A DNA stretch of 29,821 nucleotides, from positions 1 through 29,821 of IMG/VR virus record IMGVR_UViG_3300046675_000110. One strand, given 5' to 3'. The notes beneath the pieces were generated by a model. The model was not told where the DNA came from. It was given only the letters and a program-made list of their open reading frames with translations, and searched no databases. Numbering within the stretch: position 1 is the stretch's first letter; each line of letters opens with the position of its first letter. The position numbers were made by a program, and so were the translations under genes. This document shows, one piece after another, positions 24,077 to 29,821 of the stretch. The DNA is from a virus.

Positions 24077-24654
24077 GATGTGCTGAACATGTTGTTGTTG
24101 TCGTCGGTGATGGGGATGTTCCCATTGTCGTCGACCAGGAACGTGGCGCCCGACGGACCCAGCGCCAGCACCGTGTTCTCGATCGGGCCGCCGTAATTGC
24201 CGAACATGCCGATGTCGTTGTAGGGGCCGCCCACCGTCGCGGGCAGCACATACGAGAGCAGCATCTGGTTGCCGACGATCCTGACCACGACCGGGAAATA
24301 GTTCTCGCCGCTGTCGAGCATCACCCCGATGCGATCGCCGGGACTGAATCCCTCAGCACTATCCACGGTGATGAGGTTGCTGCCACGCGGCGACTGCGCG
24401 GTGATGAACGTCGCGGTGATAGTAAACCGGTTCTGCTGGCGTGGCCGCGCCTCACCGCCGGGGATCGACTGGTCATCGACCACGCCGCGCACGAAGTCCT
24501 GCGGCTGCTGCGGCTCCCAGCGCTTCTTGTCGACCAGCAACCCGCCGGTCTGGCCGCCGGGGATCCGGCGCGCCTGTGAGTGCTTCAGCCGGAACCCGGT
24601 CAGGTCATCGATGACGTTCCAGTCGCCGGGCTTGTAGTAGGTTCCATACGGCAT
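24073..24654 (-). CDS. Phage structural protein of the [12 protein letters not shown] type
   Basis: This is a 193-residue protein. Its first 70 residues ([50 protein letters not shown]) resemble a conserved small phage protein that I recall as a zinc-ribbon-like module ending in WEPRHPQD. The cysteines expected in that module are absent here, so a metal site is probably lost. Residues 75-125 form a small beta domain ([19 protein letters not shown]), and the end is a Gly/Asn-rich tail ([14 protein letters not shown]). It lies directly before the fibre gene, overlapping it by four bases, so it may link the fibre to the particle. The ATG is six bases after the upstream TGA. Family resemblance is from memory and moderate. 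Confidence 0.6.
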   Translation of the reverse strand: MPYGTYYKPGDWNVIDDLTGFRLKHSQARRIPGGQTGGLLVDKKRWEPQQPQDFVRGVVDDQSIPGGEARPRQQNRFTITATFITAQSPRGSNLITVDSAEGFSPGDRIGVMLDSGENYFPVVVRIVGNQMLLSYVLPATVGGPYNDIGMFGNYGGPIENTVLALGPSGATFLVDDNGNIPITDDNNNMFSTS

Positions 24655-24660
24655 GCTGCC

Positions 24661-25101
24661 TCACGACTGCGGAATGTTCTTGGTGCATTTCAGGATCACC
24701 GTGTAGCCGCTGTTGGCCACCTGCGCTGCCGTGGTGAAATCGATCGAGCCCGTGATCCCGGTAACGCCTGTGGGCGGCGTGAGACCGCCAAACCCGCCGC
24801 GCCCCAGGTCCAGGAACTGCCAGTTGTCAGCCTGCGACAGGACCATCATGTCGACATTGGAGGTGGCATGCCACTGGACACGCAGCGCCATGCCGGTGAC
24901 CGAGAACCACACCGCGACCACCGCAAGATGGATGCCGGGGTAGATCGTGTTGCCCTGAAACACCACGCCGTAGGGGCCGCTCGACGTGGCGTTGAGCTTG
25001 GTGACGCCAGACTCACCGGTCGCATCGGACAGGCTGGTGAACTTGGTCACGATGAAGCGTGGACCGTTCTCCAGGATCTGGGTCGATACTACGTCAACCA
25101 T
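24661..25101 (-). CDS. Conserved-type phage virion protein, function unknown
   Basis: This is a 146-residue beta-rich protein with a good ribosome site (GAGGAG, eight bases before the ATG at 25101). It reads VSTQILENGPRFIVTKFTSL, SDATGESGVTKLNA, then a strand VWFSVTGMALRVQWHA, a Gly-rich turn DLGRGGFGGL, and GSIDFTTAAQVANSGYTVIL. This layout recalls small virion proteins encoded between capsid and tail genes in several phages, but I cannot name a family. It has no transmembrane helix or enzyme motif. A decoration or head-surface role would fit its position. Confidence 0.6.
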   Translation of the reverse strand: MVDVVSTQILENGPRFIVTKFTSLSDATGESGVTKLNATSSGPYGVVFQGNTIYPGIHLAVVAVWFSVTGMALRVQWHATSNVDMMVLSQADNWQFLDLGRGGFGGLTPPTGVTGITGSIDFTTAAQVANSGYTVILKCTKNIPQS

Positions 25102-25130
25102 GGCTTTTCTCCTCGTTCAGCCACGGCCCA

Positions 25131-26072
25131 TCAAACCTGGGTCACCCCGAACAGGCCCTGATTGAGCCCATATGTCGCACTGACCATCTGCGGCAGCCAG
25201 GGGCGCATGAACATGGTCAAGCGCTTCGAACCGTCCGAGGCGCTGGCCGGGATCCAGGTGCCGCAGGTATCACCGAGCAGATTGGTCGACGGAATAGTCG
25301 TAACACCAGCAACTAATGTGCCGGTGCCATACAGTATCAGGTTGTTCCAGAACCCGTAGATCTGGCTCAGCTGCGAGCAATAGAACGGCAACCCGAACGT
25401 GTCCGATGTGCCGATGGTGATCGCGCTGCCCGACAGTGTGCCGCTCGGCACCGCGCTGATCAGCGCCTTGAACGCCTTGGTGCTGGTGACCGCCGCGCCG
25501 CTGCCCATGGTCACCCGCTGGGTCATCAGATAGCCATACTGATCCACCCCGGTGAGCAGCATGGTCGCGGCGCTGTCGTTGCCGACGCTGGTGATGGTGA
25601 TGCAGCGCTCCAGCATGGTCGCCGCGTCGTAGGCGTAGGCTTGTTGCTTGCCGTAGCCAAATTTCTGATACAGCGGCACCGCATGGATGAAGCGCGCCGT
25701 CGTCGGTACTAACGTGCCGCCTGGGAACATCTGAGTCGGTGTGGTCGGCACCACCACCCCAGCGGCCGAGGACGACACCAACGTGAAAGCCGTGCCCACC
25801 ACGGGCACCGCCGACGGGGCGAGTGCCGCTGCGGCCAGGGTCGCTGGCACGCAGTCGTAGACCGGATACAGCCCAGGATCAGGCCAGCCAATTATCTGCG
25901 GTGCGGTGCTCGACGAGCCAGCGTTCCACAGCCAGCGGCTGTCCTGGATGCCGGTGCCGCCAGCATCGAAGGACATCGACACGGTGGGCGGCTGACTGGC
26001 GCCTAGACGGTTTCCTGGCGGATTGCGTCCCATCACACGGTGGGCCGGGGCGTAGAGTGCTGTGCGTGCCAC
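25131..26072 (-). CDS. Phage virion protein, function unknown
   Basis: The 313-residue protein starts at GTG (26072), seven bases after AAAGGATC. The N-terminus is Arg/Pro-rich (ARTALYAPAHRVMGRNPPGN) and the rest beta-rich, with strands such as YLMTQRVTMGSGAAVTS and DTFGLPFYCSQLSQIYGFWN. It ends GDTCGTWIPASASDGSKRLT and GLNQGLFGVTQV. The last third resembles a group of phage structural proteins of unknown role as I remember them (TFGLP, WN, gDxxGT, SDGSxRL). It belongs to the block of small genes downstream of the capsid gene. Head decoration or joining is possible. Confidence 0.6.
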   Translation of the reverse strand: MARTALYAPAHRVMGRNPPGNRLGASQPPTVSMSFDAGGTGIQDSRWLWNAGSSSTAPQIIGWPDPGLYPVYDCVPATLAAAALAPSAVPVVGTAFTLVSSSAAGVVVPTTPTQMFPGGTLVPTTARFIHAVPLYQKFGYGKQQAYAYDAATMLERCITITSVGNDSAATMLLTGVDQYGYLMTQRVTMGSGAAVTSTKAFKALISAVPSGTLSGSAITIGTSDTFGLPFYCSQLSQIYGFWNNLILYGTGTLVAGVTTIPSTNLLGDTCGTWIPASASDGSKRLTMFMRPWLPQMVSATYGLNQGLFGVTQV

Positions 26073-26088
26073 GATTTGATCCTTTCAG

Positions 26089-26101
26089 CGCACTGAGTGC
26101 G
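26089..26101 (-). repeat. Short inverted repeat in the gap before the 25131-26072 gene
   Basis: CGCACTGAGTGCG is a perfect inverted repeat around one central base, lying in the 50-base gap between two minus-strand genes. It ends about eight bases upstream of the AAAGGATC ribosome site. It is short and lacks a T-run, so I do not call it a terminator; it could be an RNA hairpin that tunes translation. Confidence 0.3.
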
Positions 26102-26122
26102 GGGCAGAAGGAAGCGTTGCTG

Positions 26123-27013
26123 TTATCTCACGCGTCTGGCGCAGATGTAGCCTTTCGCGGTTAGAAGCCCGCTGCCACCGAGGGTGGTCTGGCCCACGAG
26201 GTAGACGTCGAGCGGGGCGGCTTGGTTGGAGCGGCACTGGCCGGTCATCAGCATCTGGCGCTGGCCTGCGGTCAGCGAGTTGGTGGTGATCATGTTGAGG
26301 ATGCCGACGCCCTCCATCAGATCGGTATCGCTGGGCAGCGCGTCGGGATGCACGCTGACGGATGCCGCGACCATGTTCGGGCTGACGCCAGCGGCGGGGA
26401 CGAAGTCGATCGCGCCCCAGATCTCCCAATCCCCTGGCGTGAGGCTGAGCTGGCAGATCATGGTTGGCACCGTCGTCGGCAGGGTGACGCCGACCGTGTT
26501 GCTGACCACCATGTACTCGCCGATCTCGCCGCCTGCCGCCTCACTGGCGTCGCCGATACCGAAGGTATTCATCTTCAGATTGTTGGCAGCATCGACGTAG
26601 TGCTTGGTCGTAGCCAGCACATCGGACGAATCATCCGGCGCATCGACAGGGTCGCCGCTAAGATACAACGGTCCCAGCATGGGAACGCTGCCGTCGAGCG
26701 GCAGATACTCCGGGCCTGAGCCGTCGGCAGGCACCACCGCCGTCGCACTATCCATCGCCGCCTGCGCGTCGTCCTGCGACAATCCGAACTGCGCCACCAG
26801 CACCGACACGACACGGTCGTTCAGCTCGCCAGGATCGCGCCCCATCACCAGCTGCGTCTTGTAGCTCTCGCCCAGGTTGGAGCCTTTGGCGTCAATCAGC
26901 ACACTGACCGTGGCGCCGATCAGCCCACTACCCATGCTGTAGACCAGGATCTCGGGCAGCGGCTCTGTCGCCTCCTCTTCGAGGATGTCGGGCTCTTCAG
27001 CGTCGTCAGACAT
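26123..27013 (-). CDS. Fibre-like virion protein with shared N-terminal module
   Basis: The 296 residues start at the ATG at 27013, six bases after AGGAGG and overlapping the upstream TGA (TGATG); a GTG one codon earlier is too close to that site. After an acidic leader, residues about 22-90 (EILVYSMGSGLIGATVSVLI, LNDRVVSVLVAQFGLSQDDA) are paralogous to the preceding gene's protein. Residues 135-150 contain ATTKHYVDAANN, a junction motif of tail fibres that also occurs in the long fibre as ATKQYVDA. The C-terminal half (GDWEIWGAIDFVPAAG to LTAKGYICARRVR) looks like a common beta-sandwich fibre ending. It is probably a short fibre or head fibre; its position near capsid genes favours the head. 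Confidence 0.68.
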   Translation of the reverse strand: MSDDAEEPDILEEEATEPLPEILVYSMGSGLIGATVSVLIDAKGSNLGESYKTQLVMGRDPGELNDRVVSVLVAQFGLSQDDAQAAMDSATAVVPADGSGPEYLPLDGSVPMLGPLYLSGDPVDAPDDSSDVLATTKHYVDAANNLKMNTFGIGDASEAAGGEIGEYMVVSNTVGVTLPTTVPTMICQLSLTPGDWEIWGAIDFVPAAGVSPNMVAASVSVHPDALPSDTDLMEGVGILNMITTNSLTAGQRQMLMTGQCRSNQAAPLDVYLVGQTTLGGSGLLTAKGYICARRVR

Positions 27014-27327
27014 CACGGGCCTCCTGTAACCGGCGCTAGCTGTGTCAGACCAGCCGGAACGAGAGCAACGGCAACGGCCTGCGCCAGACCGAACTCCTGG
27101 ATCAACACCGCAACAAGGCGTCCCATCAATTCGTCCATCGTGCGTGCCAGCACCAGCCGTGTCTTGTTCTGTCCGCTGACGTTGGCCGCAGTAGGGTCGA
27201 CCACCATGTTGATCGTGGCGCCCGCATACCCGGCGCCGATGGTGAACACCAGGATCTGCGGCGGCGCCACCCGCAGCTCCGTCGGCTCATCAGGCAGATG
27301 CACATCGATCTCGGGGACGTCCGACAT
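27013..27327 (-). CDS. Small structural protein, paralog of the next gene's N-terminus
   Basis: The 104 residues start at the ATG at 27327, overlapping the upstream TGA (TGATG). After an acidic leader (PEIDVHLPDEPTELRV) the protein reads PPQILVFTIGAGYAGATINM, then LARTMDELMGRLVAVLIQEF. About 28 of 67 positions match residues of the following gene's N-terminal module by hand count. It stops where the neighbour continues into its fibre part. This gives one free-standing and one fibre-fused copy of the same module, which may mix in one ring or anchor. The exact function is unknown. Confidence 0.62.
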   Translation of the reverse strand: MSDVPEIDVHLPDEPTELRVAPPQILVFTIGAGYAGATINMVVDPTAANVSGQNKTRLVLARTMDELMGRLVAVLIQEFGLAQAVAVALVPAGLTQLAPVTGGP

Positions 27328-27923
27328 CACGGCTCCAGCGGCTTGAACGGCCGGATGTCGATCGTCATGGCGATGCGGTCATCCAGCGAGCGGTTCTCCA
27401 CCGTGTGCTCGGCCTGATTGTCGAACCACCAGATCGTGCCCGGCTCCATGTAGACCCGCTCGTCGCCCGCCACGAACACCACGCCAGGGTGCGCCTGCAG
27501 CGTCAGCTGGTAGCGCTCGTAGTAGACCGCAGGCACCGGCCGCTCGGGGAATTCCTGTTCAGTGAACGGATCGCGGTCACTGTGCGGCGGGATGGATGCC
27601 TCGGGCGGCAGGCGGGAGATGAACACCCGCCCGAGATGCACCCCCTGCACCCTGGCCATCAGACCGAACACGATCGGCATGGCGAGCGGCAGCGCGCCCC
27701 AGGCGGGATAGTTCTTGCAGTAGATGCTGCTGACCACGACATCGCGCGGATCATCCCGCGCCGGGTCGAACCGATTGTAGCGCAGCAGGATGTCGTCGGT
27801 GTCCTTGTGCTGGCCATACTGCGAGCGGATCGGCACCGCGTTCCATAGCTCCGGTTGCGTACGCAACTGATGCAACAGAGGCTCGACGTCGATGCCAGCG
27901 GCGATCCGCTCGAAGTATCTCAC
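27327..27923 (-). CDS. Aspartyl/asparaginyl beta-hydroxylase-like 2-oxoglutarate/Fe(II) oxygenase
   Basis: The 198 residues start at GTG (27923), which overlaps the TGA of the small membrane gene (GTGA). A longer frame to 28088 would lie inside that gene. The fold is a double-stranded beta helix: RVFISRLPPEASIPPHSDRD gives His114 and Asp116, YERYQLTLQA and the acidic EPGTIWWFDN follow, and AEHTVENRSLDDRIAMTIDI gives His173 and the likely 2-oxoglutarate-binding Arg183. The complete HxD...H set suggests an active enzyme. The family hydroxylates Asp, Asn or other protein residues. Lying between capsid and decoration genes, it may modify a virion protein, but the target is unknown. Confidence 0.78.
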   Translation of the reverse strand: MRYFERIAAGIDVEPLLHQLRTQPELWNAVPIRSQYGQHKDTDDILLRYNRFDPARDDPRDVVVSSIYCKNYPAWGALPLAMPIVFGLMARVQGVHLGRVFISRLPPEASIPPHSDRDPFTEQEFPERPVPAVYYERYQLTLQAHPGVVFVAGDERVYMEPGTIWWFDNQAEHTVENRSLDDRIAMTIDIRPFKPLEP

Positions 27924-28108
27924 CGGACGCCCGGTCCCTGGATGGCAAATCCAAAAACTGCCCATCCCAAAAGAAATAGGAGCACGAACACCCAGACGCC
28001 GTTGAACCTCGGCCAATGGGGGTTGCTTGCATATGGCCCCCAGTAGCCGACCACGTAGAACACGATGGCTAGTATCATCAGCAACCAAAACAGGAAGCCA
28101 ATAGTCAT
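27920..28108 (-). CDS. Small two-helix membrane protein
   Basis: This 62-residue protein has a strong ribosome site (AGGAGG five bases before the ATG). Residues 3-22 (IGFLFWLLMILAIVFYVVG) and about 38-56 (VWVFVLLFLLGWAVFGFAI) form two membrane helices joined by a Trp/Pro/Asn-rich loop (WGPYASNPHWPRFNG). Small proteins of this kind are frequent just after the capsid gene in phages, and their role is mostly unknown. A holin-like role is possible but the usual lysis partners are not here. Its stop overlaps the start of the oxygenase gene. Confidence 0.7.
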   Translation of the reverse strand: MTIGFLFWLLMILAIVFYVVGYWGPYASNPHWPRFNGVWVFVLLFLLGWAVFGFAIQGPGVR

Positions 28109-28133
28109 ACGGACCTCCTGTTAGTTGTCTTAC

Positions 28134-29039
28134 TCACACACCCTGATTTGCGAAGATCGAACGCCAGTCAGCCCAGTATCCTGAGTAGCGTTCATAACAC
28201 GCGGCCTTCGCGTTTTTCGTATCGAAATCATTGTCTTGATCGAACGAAATCGCATCCCGCTCATAGTACGTGAGGCCGTTCGGGATGTTGGTGCGGACGA
28301 AGTAAGCGGTGGCACTGGTGAAGTAGTGGTTCACCTTGATGCCCTTGGGAAAGGTGCCGACAGCGCGCAGCACGTTGATCGCGTTGTTGGCGGTGTCGTT
28401 CTGCAGCACAGAGTTGTAGATACGGTTGGCTTCGAACCACAGCTGTGGTGGCACGTGTAGTGACATCGGCAGCGCCGAGATCCGCATGCCACGGTTGTTC
28501 TGGCACTGCATGACCTGGATCACGAGATCCTCGATCGCGACCTCCGAGATGTCCGCAGAGACACCAAGGTTCGACTGATTGCCCGACAGCGTCGGGTGGC
28601 TGGCTGAAACCAGCGGCTGGCCGTCGGCACCGAGCGCTGACGACGAGAACGCCAGATTGTAGGTGCCAGCGAGCACGTTCTCTTTGGTCTGCCGCATCGA
28701 GAAAGAGAGCTGCGCGGCGCGGCGTTTGCTGACCACCTCGTAGAGATCGTCGCGCAGCTCTTCGTAGGTCACGATGTAGCCGAGTGCGTAGGCTACGTGA
28801 GTGAAGCGCGAGACCGGTCCCTGCACTTCGATGTCGTAGAAGATCTGGGTACCCTGCGGCTTGACCGGCGCGAGACCGAAGCCGGTGATCTCCACCTCCT
28901 CTTCGTACGCCTTGTCCGATGTCTGCTTGTCGAACAGATCCAGATACTCGACTGGGTGTTCGTTATAGCTTCGTCCCCAAAAAGCCTTAATACCCGGCCA
29001 TAACGCTTTTGGATGCGACCCCGTAGTTATCACGGCCAT
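28134..29039 (-). CDS. Major capsid protein (HK97 fold, Mu gpT-like)
   Basis: The 301 residues start at the ATG at 29039, eight bases after AAAGGAG; an earlier start at 29078 would add 13 residues and skip that site. The protein reads AVITTGSHPKALWPGIKAFW, VEYLDLFDKQTSDKAYEEEV, then YVTYEELRDDLYEVVSKRRA-type spine helix (residues about 110-130), SASHPTLSGNQSN, and ALPMSLHVPPQLWFEANRIY. It ends with a basic/aromatic strand set (YFVRTNIPNGLTYYERDAIS, AACYERYSGYWADWR). This order matches the Mu gpT-like group of capsid proteins, about 300 residues. It forms the icosahedral shell. No scaffold or protease is in the window; they would lie to the right of 29039. Confidence 0.88.
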   Translation of the reverse strand: MAVITTGSHPKALWPGIKAFWGRSYNEHPVEYLDLFDKQTSDKAYEEEVEITGFGLAPVKPQGTQIFYDIEVQGPVSRFTHVAYALGYIVTYEELRDDLYEVVSKRRAAQLSFSMRQTKENVLAGTYNLAFSSSALGADGQPLVSASHPTLSGNQSNLGVSADISEVAIEDLVIQVMQCQNNRGMRISALPMSLHVPPQLWFEANRIYNSVLQNDTANNAINVLRAVGTFPKGIKVNHYFTSATAYFVRTNIPNGLTYYERDAISFDQDNDFDTKNAKAACYERYSGYWADWRSIFANQGV

Positions 29040-29116
29040 GTAACTAACTCCTTTGGCTAGAGAGGCAGCCGCATCCAAGCGTTGCCCAGGTGGATTGGTT
29101 GATGTATGAGATGAGC

Positions 29117-29151
29117 GGGCTGACGAAGCGTTGGAAGCGCTGCGCCAGCCC
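29117..29151 (-). promoter_or_regulatory. Stem-loop in the leader of the capsid gene
   Basis: GGGCTG (29117-29122) pairs with CAGCCC (29146-29151), followed inward by one G-U pair, two pairs, one mismatch, and AGCG/CGCT around a seven-base loop. The G-U pair forms only in RNA from the minus strand, so the structure belongs to the capsid transcript, about 78 bases ahead of its ATG. It could protect or process the mRNA of a gene needed in large amounts. I see no convincing promoter boxes in 29040-29181. Confidence 0.4.
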
Positions 29152-29181
29152 TAACCAGATCGAGCGAAGGGATCGCCCGCC

Positions 29182-29821
29182 ATGGCTGACCAGACCATCT
29201 CGCGCCGTGCCGCTATGACGCAAGGGTTGAAGCGCTACTTCACCGGTCTTCCATGCAAGCGCGGTCATGTTGCCGAGCGACTGGTTAACAACAAGACCTG
29301 TACCGCGTGCGACCTTGCCAGGAAGATTGATGACCCTGCGGTAAAGCGTCGACTCCGCGCTTACTACGCCGAGAACCGCGATAAGATCATCGAGCAGAAT
29401 ACGGCCTACACGGCGGCGAACCCCGAGAAGGTGCGTGAGCGCCGCAGGAAACACCGAGAGGCGAACAAGGACCGCCTCTACGCGGAGAGACGCGCCTGGG
29501 CGCAGGCGCACCCCGAGAAACGGCGCGTCGGTGAGCGCAACCGAGAGACTCGCGAGCGAGGCGCGGAAGGCTCCCACACGTACGCCGAGATCATGGCGCT
29601 GGGTGAGCGGCAGGGGTGGCGTTGTGCCTACTGCCCGGCAGATATCAGCGCCGGGTGGCACGAGGACCACGTCATGCCGATCGCGCGCGGCGGCACGAAC
29701 TGGATCAGCAACATCGCCCTCGCGTGCCAGCCCTGTAACCAATCGAAGCACGCGAGAGACCCTGCCGAGTGGATGCAAGAGATCCAACTCAAACGCCCGT
29801 GGCGTTGGTCCAGGGGTGAAT
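29182..29821 (+). CDS. HNH endonuclease (3' end beyond window)
   Basis: The frame is open from the ATG at 29182 to the window end (213 residues visible, no stop). The first 45 residues carry a probable zinc knuckle (PCKRGH and CTAC: Cys25, His29, Cys40, Cys43). Residues 55-125 are a highly charged helical linker with NPEKVRERRRK- and HPEKRRVGERN-like repeats. Residues 146-190 are the HNH core: WRCAYC (Cys148, Cys151), EDHVMPIARGG (His163), SNIALACQPCNQSKH (Asn177, Cys182, Cys185, Asn186). Such genes are frequent free-standing mobile nucleases in phages. It is transcribed away from the capsid gene, leaving a 142-base gap between the two starts. A ribosome site GAAGGGA lies about ten bases upstream. 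Minus-strand frames across it are shadows. Confidence 0.85.
   Translation, partial: MADQTISRRAAMTQGLKRYFTGLPCKRGHVAERLVNNKTCTACDLARKIDDPAVKRRLRAYYAENRDKIIEQNTAYTAANPEKVRERRRKHREANKDRLYAERRAWAQAHPEKRRVGERNRETRERGAEGSHTYAEIMALGERQGWRCAYCPADISAGWHEDHVMPIARGGTNWISNIALACQPCNQSKHARDPAEWMQEIQLKRPWRWSRGE

Noticed and set aside
27924-28088. Longer N-terminus for the oxygenase
   Set aside because: The extension overlaps the small membrane gene, which has the stronger ribosome site, and the GTGA junction gives a natural start.
29044-29787. A 247-codon minus-strand frame upstream of the capsid gene
   Set aside because: It lies opposite the HNH gene with its zinc and HNH motifs, and overlaps the capsid gene leader; low-complexity Arg/Leu/Val translation typical of GC-rich shadows.

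Overview
The window is a block of virion-structure genes from a tailed, double-stranded DNA bacteriophage (free phage or prophage; the sequence does not say which). Gene order and domains point to a short-tailed, P22-like tail machine. Reading the minus strand from right to left: an HK97-fold major capsid protein of the Mu gpT type, a run of small capsid/decoration candidates, a long tail fibre, several lectin-like virion proteins, a P22 gp4-like head-completion protein, a gp10-like DNA-stabilization protein, a candidate gp26-like tail needle, and three gp7/gp20/gp16-position ejection proteins. DNA is GC-rich with dense, overlapping genes, which suggests a GC-rich Gram-negative host. No gene identifies the host, and I found no integrase, tRNA, CRISPR or replication gene.

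Layout. 1-1332 (+ strand): the tail end of an unknown gene, a tail-collar fibre with an AT-rich tip, and a one-helix membrane protein. This unit converges with the main operon at 1333-1335. 1336-8003 (-): three ejection-type proteins and a GNAT acetyltransferase. 8054-13866 (-): needle candidate, two paralogous adhesin-like proteins, and the gp10-like propeller. 14006-14530 (+): an HNH/AP2 endonuclease wedged in head-on. 14527-16209 (-): gp4-like protein built of two fused copies. 16219-24076 (-): beta-rich protein, SPRY-like protein, LamG-like protein, 1319-residue fibre. 24073-28108 (-): small structural proteins, two paralogs, a 2-oxoglutarate oxygenase of the aspartyl hydroxylase type, a two-helix membrane protein. 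28134-29039 (-): capsid protein. 29182-end (+): a second HNH endonuclease, cut by the window edge.

The most unusual part is 8704-13866. In the families I recall, the gp10-like protein ends in a domain carrying an SDDGGRTWS-type motif. Here that domain is missing from the gp10-like propeller protein. It occurs instead twice, at the ends of the next two genes, each time behind a different adhesin-like N-terminus (a CSPG-repeat protein and an HAF-type propeller). A 23-nt scar of a third copy lies just behind the propeller gene, ending in the same stop-start junction. The propeller gene also seems to have lost its start codon region at the edge of the HNH insertion. I read this as a head-to-tail adaptor broken up and reused as a docking domain for interchangeable surface-binding proteins. 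The function is inference; the repeats and the scar are directly visible.
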